Origin: Lingula anatina
Taxonomy: Eukaryota > Brachiopoda > Lingulata > Lingulida > Lingulidae
Direction: 5' to 3'
Length of the DNA: 23,294 bases
NCBI RefSeq assembly: GCF_001039355.2
Contig: NW_019773526.1
Span: 1 to 23,294 of the forward strand
In this document: piece after piece, positions 21,801 through 23,294 of the stretch
Layout: each line of letters begins with the position of its first letter
Position numbering within the stretch: the stretch's first letter is position 1
Made by a program: the position numbers and the translations under genes
The notes under the pieces: generated by a model
Told to the model about the DNA's origin: nothing
The model's database searches: none
What the model saw: the letters and a program-made list of their open reading frames with translations, nothing else

Positions 21801-22491
21801 TTTTAAAAAGCATTTAACTCATATATCATTTAACTCATATATCATTGGCTAAATAAACATGTATCTCTAATTATATCTCCATCTCTTACAATAATGATGA
21901 AGGTTATAGGAAGGGAATACCCACAAAGAGTTGGCAAATAATTGTAATATCAGAATTTCTTTCGATTATTCTTTTTCAATCAAAACTTTGTTTATAACAG
22001 ACAATCTGCATTAAATTAAGCACCTAATGTAGTACATACTTATTTTAAAAAACATGACGACATTTACTACTGCAAATACCTTGGAATAAAAGCTCCAGGC
22101 GTCCTATATGGTTCTCCGTGAAGTCTCCAGCCAATCTGGCACCATCGAACCAGATAGGAGGCTGTTCGCCACGGTTTTCAACATTGGGTGTTTCTGCAGC
22201 CGTGAAACGTATACGTTTTTCTGGCTGTCCCACTGCTAAAAGGCGCCCTTCTACTCGTAAACCGACTGCGGGGCTAAACTTAACGGTAACGCCAGGCTCT
22301 ACAATAAGCGTAACCCCCGGCGGAACTATGATAGAATCGTTGACGTGGAACGGCTGGTCAGTTAGACGTAACGTCAGATCGGAGGTCGGTGAGGTGTCCA
22401 TGACGGTGTCCGCGTTGGAATGCGCCGTGATCGTTAAAAAAAGTAAAAACAACACCGCGAGGAATCGTCCTCCAACTCCCGTTGGATCCAT
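109..22491 (-). CDS. bark: Bark beetle/Anakonda-like giant extracellular protein with VWD tail (28 exons, 3' partial)
   Basis: This is the whole gene model. Coding exons in transcript order are 22080-22491, 21439-21654, 19501-19848, 15998-18295, 12649-14661, 11210-12037, 10781-10875, 10514-10636, 10219-10327, 9795-9976, 9253-9456, 8863-8964, 8296-8470, 7872-7988, 7294-7485, 6917-7148, 6302-6467, 5874-6056, 5382-5548, 5042-5186, 4125-4293, 3334-3577, 2624-2708, 2123-2263, 1655-1788, 1150-1322, 644-787 and 109-304. An optional exon at 1529-1594 would be number 26, so the last two are called 28 and 29 here. Every junction is GT-AG and keeps codon phase, giving 9,593 nt or about 3,197 residues with no internal stop. 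Order: signal peptide, three beta-helix repeats (two with SRCR), C-type lectin-like, EGF-like, PSI-like, unassigned beta-rich region, Cys-rich, EGF-like, VWD. The triple repeat plus SRCR and lectin domain matches Anakonda/Bark, which organises tricellular junctions in flies; the same role here is inference. The bark assignment rests on the first ~2,280 residues. The 3' end lies outside the window. Confidence 0.5.
644..787 (-). CDS. Exon 28: EGF-like segment and start of VWD domain
   Basis: The exon is 144 nt (48 codons, phase 1 both ends; residues 3085-3132). It encodes ECFGNGVCTPHSYFC and CVCTRFWTGVCC, EGF-like, then GGDPHLQTADG, the signature opening of a von Willebrand factor type D domain (family form GDPHF-x-T-F-DG). 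Intron 28 (305-643, 339 nt) splits the domain right after the DG and contains nothing else I can name. Confidence 0.5.
1150..1322 (-). CDS. Exon 27: Cys-rich segment
   Basis: The exon is 173 nt, phase 2 in and phase 1 out. It encodes CPVCDSAYEPVWEDCRCVC, then CGLYPACVRGRRGEQC and CEPCSLQTDNG. It leads into the EGF-like segment that precedes the VWD domain. Splice sites are good (CCCTCTAG and GTAAAA). Intron 27 (788-1149, 362 nt) is AT-rich without features. Confidence 0.5.
1529..1594 (-). CDS. Possible cassette exon 26 (C-x-C-P-N-G segment)
   Basis: This 66-nt stretch starts after an AG (1595-1596) and ends at a GTGAGA donor. It is phase 2 at both ends, so it can be included or skipped without breaking the frame between exons 25 and 27. 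It encodes YACNCPNGV at its end, resembling the TCDCPND end of exon 25. The intron before it would be only 60 nt with a poor pyrimidine tract, so it may be a decayed exon copy instead. Confidence 0.5.
1655..1788 (-). CDS. Exon 25: Cys-rich segment
   Basis: The exon is 134 nt, phase 0 in and phase 2 out. It encodes CGCECANGDDGTIKPDGG, then CHCPCKCNNC and GTCDCPND. Ten Cys and two similar halves (C-x-C-x-C ... G) point to tandem disulfide-rich units. The donor AT|GTAAGT is strong. It joins directly to exon 27 in frame, or through the optional exon at 1529-1594. Confidence 0.5.
2123..2263 (-). CDS. Exon 24: Cys-rich segment
   Basis: The exon is 141 nt (47 codons, phase 0 both ends). It encodes CQCDMCPDGKTKK, then ACPCYCADGW and MDGKCW. 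CPDG and CADG echo the C-P-N-G pieces of exons 23 and 25, suggesting small tandem disulfide units. The donor is TGG|GTACGG, with near-copies of the donor region following in the intron. Intron 24 (1789-2122, 334 nt) is AT-rich. Confidence 0.5.
2425..2477. repeat. TTTA tetranucleotide microsatellite
   Basis: About thirteen uninterrupted ATTT units in intron 23. Likely polymorphic in length. Confidence 0.5.
2624..2708 (-). CDS. Exon 23: Cys-rich segment
   Basis: The exon is 85 nt, phase 2 in and phase 0 out. It encodes YCKPALSANTCHLDPDRC and TCPNGN. It begins a stretch of small Cys-rich exons (23-27) with the recurring element C-x-C-P-N/D-G. The donor AAG|GTAATT is acceptable. Intron 23 (2264-2623, 360 nt) carries the long TTTA repeat. 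Confidence 0.5.
2709..3333. other. Intron 22
   Basis: 625 nt. AT-rich in its lower half; 3080-3330 is closer to balanced composition. No repeat, exon or RNA gene could be recognised. Confidence 0.5.
3334..3577 (-). CDS. Exon 22: end of the unassigned region
   Basis: The exon is 244 nt, phase 1 in and phase 2 out. It encodes HSETITYTTTAPLT, a Cys pair (TTCSNACVG), and WLRLKLSWALFSS, to VPGSVQTI. The donor GC|GTAGGT was chosen because exon 23 needs phase 2; other phase-2 donors inside this exon are possible (near 3500 and 3400), so its 3' end is less certain. Confidence 0.5.
3578..4124. other. Intron 21
   Basis: 547 nt. It holds an imperfect duplication around 3655-3695 (GTGCATCAACGTAC and GTGCATCAATGTAT). 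Minus-strand open frames between 3688 and 4072 have no protein-like composition and no phase-compatible splice sites. Confidence 0.5.
4125..4293 (-). CDS. Exon 21: unassigned beta-rich segment
   Basis: The exon is 169 nt, phase 0 in and phase 1 out. It encodes NVNIKVAIEPALHVQF and YSLVSPALSLRFLN without Cys, again amphipathic. Splice sites are strong (TTTTCCAG and GTAAGA). No family is recognised. Confidence 0.5.
4294..5041. other. Intron 20 with a GC-rich patch
   Basis: 748 nt. Most is AT-rich, but 4563-4698 is markedly GC-rich and contains CCCCGCC, CCGCCGG and GGATCCGGCC. It has no matching splice sites for an exon and no tRNA-type promoter boxes. It could be a fragment of an old mobile element. 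Confidence 0.5.
5042..5186 (-). CDS. Exon 20: unassigned beta-rich segment
   Basis: The exon is 145 nt, phase 2 in and phase 0 out. It encodes YLVPKRTSLGVYCLAIS and LPLNIALLSMKYSF. Two Cys (VYCL and DICL) could form a disulfide. The acceptor has a strong pyrimidine tract and the donor is CAG|GTGAGT. No family is recognised. Confidence 0.5.
5239..5264. repeat. ATT trinucleotide microsatellite
   Basis: Eight to nine ATT units in intron 19, the partner of the longer tract at 5331-5362. Confidence 0.5.
5331..5362. repeat. ATT trinucleotide microsatellite
   Basis: More than ten ATT units in intron 19, beginning about 20 bases from the exon 19 donor. A second run of eight to nine units lies at 5239-5264 in the same 195-nt intron. 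Confidence 0.5.
5382..5548 (-). CDS. Exon 19: amphipathic beta-strand segment
   Basis: The exon is 167 nt, phase 0 in and phase 2 out. It encodes LTVDMDILVKAGLELNLQ and IGVQLDANLDYNI, strongly alternating polar/hydrophobic sequence as in long beta strands. The donor AA|GTATGG lies 18 nt from a trinucleotide repeat in intron 19. No family is recognised. Confidence 0.5.
5874..6056 (-). CDS. Exon 18: beta motif 3, second half
   Basis: The exon is 183 nt (61 codons, phase 0 both ends). It encodes VISRFAKGDYVFLECI, continuing motif 3, and then a charged segment (FHSDRRLNNEISTDGIF). The acceptor has a good pyrimidine tract (TTTTTCTGTTCAG); the donor GGG|GTTAGT is less usual. The following intron (5549-5873, 325 nt) is AT-rich without other features. 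Confidence 0.5.
6216..6246. repeat. Heptamer tandem repeat (AATGGTG)
   Basis: Four perfect copies of AATGGTG plus a partial one, in intron 17. Too few copies for more than a local slippage product. Confidence 0.5.
6302..6467 (-). CDS. Exon 17: beta motif 3, first half
   Basis: The exon is 166 nt, phase 2 in and phase 0 out. It encodes MYCHGGEHNDRSLRIS, then PVKGDVIPGRTSGAFLGQ, aligned with GDVVAGTKSQGFLEDV of exon 16. I ended it at CAG|GTACAC rather than at the GTCAGG six bases earlier, because phase 0 is needed by exon 18. The function is unknown. Confidence 0.5.
6917..7148 (-). CDS. Exon 16: beta motif 2
   Basis: The exon is 232 nt, phase 1 in and phase 2 out. It encodes NVFKCLGHWYNVTKRP, then QYILLPKSAS and ISVGDVVAGTKSQGFLEDV, the clearest copy of the repeated motif, ending in KTCSETVSF. 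The donor is AA|GTAAGT. The following intron (6468-6916, 449 nt) contains no ORF or repeat that I can interpret. Confidence 0.5.
7294..7485 (-). CDS. Exon 15: beta motif 1, second half, and linker
   Basis: The exon is 192 nt (64 codons, phase 1 both ends). It encodes TYQYFGAVRASLEDVI, which looks like the second half of the motif begun on exon 14, and then a polar segment (LEHVPERINLKTALK, HVHVIK). The donor is AAAG|GTAAAT. No family is recognised. Confidence 0.5.
7872..7988 (-). CDS. Exon 14: beta motif 1, first half
   Basis: The exon is 117 nt (39 codons, phase 1 both ends). It encodes HTILVTRDKINYPRYRDF, then VIVSKQAGGIMHKV. This is the first of three related segments of the form I-L-V ... 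D-x-V-I ... G-G-x-L/M-x-x-V; the others are on exons 16 and 17. The function is unknown. The following intron (7486-7871, 386 nt) is AT-rich, with an ATC/ATT stretch near 7520. Confidence 0.5.
8296..8470 (-). CDS. Exon 13: start of the unassigned beta-rich region
   Basis: The exon is 175 nt, phase 0 in and phase 1 out. It encodes YWCREWDMEKC, closing the Cys-rich link, then a non-Cys segment (LHAHVKVINPGSTALYVC) with alternating hydrophobic residues typical of beta strands. The acceptor is CGGTTAG and the donor GAG|GTAAAC. I do not recognise a family. Confidence 0.5.
8863..8964 (-). CDS. Exon 12: short Cys-rich link
   Basis: The exon is 102 nt (34 codons, phase 0 both ends). It encodes CEYRQC, CHRC and ETCFSDD, six Cys in 34 residues, probably a continuation of the PSI-like Cys-rich region or a separate small disulfide knot. 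No named family is recognised. The following intron (8471-8862, 392 nt) shows nothing else. Confidence 0.5.
9253..9456 (-). CDS. Exon 11: PSI-like Cys-rich module
   Basis: The exon is 204 nt (68 codons, phase 0 both ends; residues 2209-2276). After GRACSVSYC, which finishes the second EGF-like repeat, it encodes CRSCTEQPGCGWCDHKQRC, the typical start of a PSI domain (C-x2-C-x5-GC-x-WC), and more Cys to GCSSQIE. PSI modules usually orient neighbouring extracellular domains. The acceptor has a good pyrimidine tract and the donor is GAG|GTAAAA. Confidence 0.5.
9795..9976 (-). CDS. Exon 10: EGF-like pair
   Basis: The exon is 182 nt (residues 2148-2208), phase 1 in and phase 0 out. It shows CPNGCTYNGRCGKDKLC, then CNRGWEGKDC, then CGQYGSCVGPNQC and CKCQPGW. 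This is one full EGF-like repeat followed by a second, partial one that runs into exon 11 (GRACSVSYC). No calcium-binding EGF signature (D-x-D/N-E plus hydroxylation site) is evident. The following intron (9457-9794, 338 nt) holds only AT-rich sequence. Confidence 0.5.
10219..10327 (-). CDS. Exon 9: end of C-type lectin-like domain
   Basis: The exon is 109 nt, phase 0 in, phase 1 out. It encodes KCPMFNLT, then IFKEDCSKLSPYVCIR, which carries the last two conserved Cys of a C-type lectin fold. Where calcium-binding members have WND before the penultimate Cys, this sequence has FKED, and no EPN or QPD is visible, so calcium-dependent sugar binding is not predicted. Both splice sites are good (TTTCTAG and GTAAGT). 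Confidence 0.5.
10514..10636 (-). CDS. Exon 8: core of C-type lectin-like domain
   Basis: The exon is 123 nt (41 codons, phase 0 both ends). It encodes GYYGMLVNPI, AFVMSILRS and FGIWTETW, matching the G-x-L, F-L and W-I-G-L positions of C-type lectins. I chose the weak acceptor TTCAAG at 10637-10638 because it restores the family spacing (Cys, four residues, Gly, x, Leu). A stronger pyrimidine-rich acceptor 28 nt upstream (AG at 10665-10666) would put TAA as the first codon. The exon boundary is therefore less certain than the reading frame. Confidence 0.5.
10781..10875 (-). CDS. Exon 7: first part of C-type lectin-like domain
   Basis: The exon is 95 nt (residues 2039-2070), entering in phase 1 and leaving in phase 0. 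It encodes CSLGWMQSNRTCYLYV followed by FTQARASCE, which is the opening of a C-type lectin fold: a Cys pair, W, Y, and the A-x-C Cys of helix 1. The donor GAG|GTTTGT is not strong. The next exon must supply the G-x-L segment that follows the Cys in this family. Confidence 0.5.
11210..12037 (-). CDS. Exon 6: last beta-helix coils of repeat 3
   Basis: The exon is 828 nt, phase 1 at both ends (residues about 1763-2038). It holds regular coils, including IFLNNGLGGVNI, NNYIEGNHGGIHAR and VTNNYIFNNTGLHV, each with Asn ladders typical of right-handed parallel beta-helices. It ends with NWWG (N1998) and a segment FFYPKVSINPIMDS like those closing repeats 1 and 2. The donor is GGAG|GTGGGA. Intron 6 (10876-11209, 334 nt) shows nothing but AT-rich sequence. 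Confidence 0.5.
12038..12648. other. Intron 5
   Basis: 611 nt, mostly occupied by the foldback relative at 12310-12577. Nothing else is seen. Confidence 0.5.
12310..12577. mobile_element. Solo relative of the foldback element
   Basis: This stretch in intron 5 resembles the left arm of the intron 4 element in reverse orientation: ACCAATTAACTTGGCC, CAATGCAAAGAC, GTCCTAATTG and AGTGGACTAGATT. The similarity appears to extend upstream through CATCTTTAAAAAT and ACGTCATGCAAAC. It is more diverged than the two arms are from each other. The left boundary is uncertain. Confidence 0.5.
12649..14661 (-). CDS. Exon 5: rest of beta-helix repeat 2 and start of repeat 3
   Basis: The exon is 2,013 nt (671 codons), phase 1 at both ends. 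I placed the acceptor at 14662-14663 because it joins in frame (split Asp codon); the open frame runs a little further upstream but has no better AG. Beta-helix coils such as ITDNRGSVLNISGGALHM and KILNNNISGNNYRN run to NFWG (N1390), which closes repeat 2. The third cap follows, with IEPGVLIKP (EPG near 1478), VLGRIVARG and ITFGC. The strand RWKGMVLA (W1521) comes only 43 residues after the cap, so no SRCR domain fits here. Confidence 0.5.
15091..15758. mobile_element. Foldback (long inverted-repeat) element
   Basis: The two ends are inverted copies: TCACAGGCCAGATCCCAATC at 15091 and its complement ending at 15758, with 28 of the outer 30 bases matching. The similarity continues inward through arms 15091-15229 and 15631-15758 (shared words include CAATTAGGACA, GACCCAGACC and TTAATTGGCCAAG). 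The interior of about 400 bases has no open frame. This fits a non-autonomous foldback or MITE-type element. No clear target-site duplication is visible because TA-rich sequence borders the right end. Confidence 0.5.
15758..15802. repeat. TA dinucleotide microsatellite
   Basis: About 21 TA units directly adjoining the right end of the foldback element in intron 4. Confidence 0.5.
15998..18295 (-). CDS. Exon 4: giant exon, rest of beta-helix repeat 1, cap and SRCR of repeat 2
   Basis: The exon is 2,298 nt (766 codons), unusually large beside the 85-244 nt exons downstream, and phase 1 at both ends. Residues about 326-650 are parallel beta-helix coils (for example VSGNVFKNQSGTALAL and TKILNNTLSDN) that end at NYWG (609) and a following Y/P-rich segment. 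A second cap follows with IEPGAVLEF (EPG near 700) and IEGRLNVSG, then a divergent SRCR domain at about 765-857 (LPVCYDSS, CRRLGY, VVCTKPS). The strand TWAGIRL (W864) begins further coils. There are many N-glycosylation sequons. Confidence 0.5.
18296..19500. other. Intron 3, no clear content
   Basis: 1,205 nt between exons 3 and 4. It contains a 16-base run of C (18909-18924) and otherwise AT-rich sequence. A plus-strand open frame at 19111-19344 shows no protein-like composition. No mobile element is recognised. Confidence 0.5.
18909..18924. repeat. Homopolymer C run (G run in the transcript)
   Basis: Sixteen consecutive C on the plus strand, so the minus-strand pre-mRNA carries a run of 16 G inside intron 3. 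Length is likely polymorphic and prone to sequencing error. Confidence 0.5.
19501..19848 (-). CDS. Exon 3: end of SRCR 1 and beta-helix strands of repeat 1
   Basis: The exon has 348 nt and phase 1 at both ends. Its first residues (HSQDVWLQCSG) complete the SRCR domain begun on exon 2. The acceptor at 19849-19850 was chosen because it keeps this frame; a possible AG farther upstream (before 19915) gives a stop codon. The strand YWSGIQLM (W236) follows, then beta-helix coils rich in N, I and V such as ISVSGIPPILDNLNITN and INNSNVENS. The upstream intron 2 is long and repeat-filled. Confidence 0.5.
20070..20905. repeat. Dispersed element rich in AGGTCA half-sites
   Basis: The element has two near-identical palindromic cores (20254-20280 and 20726-20751) of form TGACCTTGAAAATGAG followed by GTCAAGGTCA. 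More TGACCT/AGGTCA copies lie at 20127-20132, 20138-20143, 20572-20583 and 20630-20635. It seems to start near a TGGCTTAAGCCA palindrome and end near TTCCCCTATGGGGAA. I associate this type of element with bivalve introns, from memory. Boundaries are approximate. Confidence 0.5.
21060..21225. repeat. Dispersed direct repeat, copy A
   Basis: Partner of the copy at 22567-22725, same orientation, located in intron 2 just downstream of exon 2. The two copies bracket exons 1 and 2. Divergence of roughly 15 percent by eye suggests separate old insertions rather than a recent tandem duplication. Confidence 0.5.
21439..21654 (-). CDS. Exon 2: SRCR domain of repeat 1
   Basis: The exon is 216 nt (residues 138-209) and phase 1 at both ends. 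It encodes most of a scavenger receptor Cys-rich domain: FGTVCLNGW near the start, then AARMLGY (the usual family motif has CRQLGY), then MRCNGQESSLWHC and a closing VNNC. The family motif is a fold marker for extracellular ligand-binding modules; the ligand here is unknown. The last part of the domain (DVWLQCSG) is on exon 3. The domain is inserted between the beta-helix cap of exon 1 and the conserved W-x-G-I strand of exon 3, as in repeat 2. Confidence 0.5.
21811..21842. repeat. 16-bp tandem duplication
   Basis: CATTTAACTCATATAT occurs twice in perfect tandem in intron 1. Confidence 0.5.
22080..22491 (-). CDS. Exon 1: start codon, signal peptide, cap of beta-helix repeat 1
   Basis: The ATG at 22489-22491 has A at -3 and G at +4, and an in-frame TAA lies four codons upstream (22501-22503), so this start is well supported. 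Residues 1-27 form a signal peptide with the hydrophobic core FLAVLFLLFL, so the protein enters the secretory pathway. Residues about 45-98 hold a beta-helix cap with the motif VEPGVTVKF (EPG at 65) followed by VEGRLLAVG and IRFTA. The same cap recurs near residues 700 and 1478. The exon ends CAAG|GTATTT with one base left over. The following intron (21655-22079, 425 nt) shows only AT-rich sequence and a 16-bp tandem duplication. Confidence 0.5.
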
Positions 22492-22566
22492 CTTTCTCTT
22501 TTATGCGATATCTTTACTTACACGTACGGACGTGTACAAATGGCTGAGGGGATCGTGGCATATCAT

Positions 22567-22725
22567 TATATTGAAACGGGTTTGACATGCTTGCGATCCA
22601 ACTTACATTTATCAACCGGTAGAGTAAACATAACTGAGCCATTAAAACAAGATAAACAAAAATGGCGAAAGTCTGAACACAAATCTATCTATGAATTATG
22701 AAAATTGAATTATGGTTTCTGATAA
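22567..22725. repeat. Dispersed direct repeat, copy B
   Basis: About 155 bases that match 21060-21225 in the same orientation with scattered differences. Both copies start TATATTGAAACGGG, share GAGTAAACATA, CTGAGCCATTAAAACAA and GCGAAAGTCTG or TCGAAAGTCTG, and end with TGGTTTCTG. No coding potential is seen. It lies in the 5' flank, probably a SINE-like or MITE-like insertion. Confidence 0.5.
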
Positions 22726-22770
22726 TTTCTAAACAAATCAAAAGCCATGCTTATACCTGGTATCGTGACC

Positions 22771-22778
22771 CTTTATAT
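22771..22778 (-). promoter_or_regulatory. TATA-like site, weak candidate
   Basis: The minus strand reads CATATAAAGGG here, about 280 bases upstream of the start codon. It fits a TATA box by sequence only. In an AT-rich flank such matches are common and no transcription start can be seen, so this is a low-confidence guess. Confidence 0.5.
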
Positions 22779-23294
22779 GCTTTTCAACTGATTATATTTG
22801 TTTGTACACATTTGTGTACATACATCACAATTCTAAATTACCTTTTAACATGTTTCAGTTATTTGGTTAAATGTATACTTTTATGTTTAATGAATAGTTT
22901 GTGTTACCACCATGTATTTTATGAAATACGCCGTAAACGATGTACGTTAAATTGACCTTTTCACGTATTTGGACATTTGTAATAGCGATTTTGCAAAGGG
23001 TCCCTGAAATGAGCTTTGCACTTTGTCCTTTAATGTCTCACACAGAGTATAGGATATTGAGCAAAGCAAACAATATGTATATTTAAGACATATGGATGGC
23101 CACATGGTTTGATATAATTTTTTTTCAAGGGAGACAAACACATGGATTAAATAAAAATGTGTGATTAAAATGTCTTATTGTCATTATTTAGTGGTACAGG
23201 TACTTTACAGTTGGAAGCGCCGCAGGAAAGGAGCCGGGAAATGCCAGTGTACGTTTTCTTCTTTTACATTTATTCGCAATGTCTTTTCCAGGGG

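Larger units (their letters stand above)
22492..23294. other. Upstream flank of the gene
   Basis: Eight hundred bases upstream of the start codon. The sequence next to the ATG is probably 5' UTR. A good donor-like CGT|GTAAGTAAAG (minus strand, around 22520) means an intron inside the 5' UTR cannot be excluded. The stretch holds one copy of a dispersed repeat (22567-22725) and a TATA-like site. The last 100 bases are somewhat richer in GC. No other gene is supported; short open frames here look random. Confidence 0.5.

Noticed and set aside
22118-22585. Plus-strand open frame of 155 codons
   Set aside because: It lies antisense to exon 1, has Arg/Pro-rich shadow composition and no splice or start context of its own.

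Overview
The window is eukaryotic genomic DNA. It is AT-rich, with GT-AG introns of 140 to 1,600 nt, microsatellites and dispersed repeats. It is best read as one very large multi-exon gene on the minus strand. A dispersed repeat in intron 2 carries a palindromic TGACCTTG...CAAGGTCA core that I associate with bivalve mollusc introns, and the domain content is metazoan, so a mollusc (probably a bivalve) is the most likely source. That is inference, not proof.

By joining exons at consensus splice sites and requiring codon phase to match at every junction, I obtain 28 coding exons running from a start codon at 22491 down to a donor at 109. They give about 3,197 residues, and the frame is still open where the window ends, so the 3' end of the gene lies outside. 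The protein starts with a signal peptide. Three long right-handed beta-helix repeats follow (exons 1-6, residues about 30-2038). Repeats 1 and 2 each contain an SRCR domain; repeat 3 does not. Next come a C-type lectin-like domain (exons 7-9), an EGF-like pair (exon 10) and a PSI-like Cys-rich module (exon 11). This N-terminal architecture matches Drosophila bark beetle/Anakonda, the triple-repeat protein of tricellular junctions.

The frame then continues through a region of about 600 residues that I cannot assign to a family (exons 12-22). It contains three related short beta motifs. After it comes a Cys-rich stretch (exons 23-27) and then an EGF-like segment leading into a von Willebrand factor type D domain (exons 28-29). 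A bark-like ectodomain joined to a VWD-bearing tail is the most interesting feature of the window. From memory, fly Bark is a single-pass membrane protein without VWD. A membrane anchor, if one exists, would be encoded beyond position 1.

Region by region: 22492-23294 is the upstream flank, with one copy of a dispersed repeat and a weak TATA-like site. 9253-22491 holds the bark-like part with a few giant exons. 109-8964 holds the orphan and VWD part with many small exons. Noncoding structures include a foldback element with long inverted arms in intron 4 and a relative of it in intron 5, a nuclear-receptor half-site-rich repeat in intron 2, direct repeats flanking exons 1-2, and several simple repeats. 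I found no RNA genes, no second convincing protein gene, and no CRISPR array.
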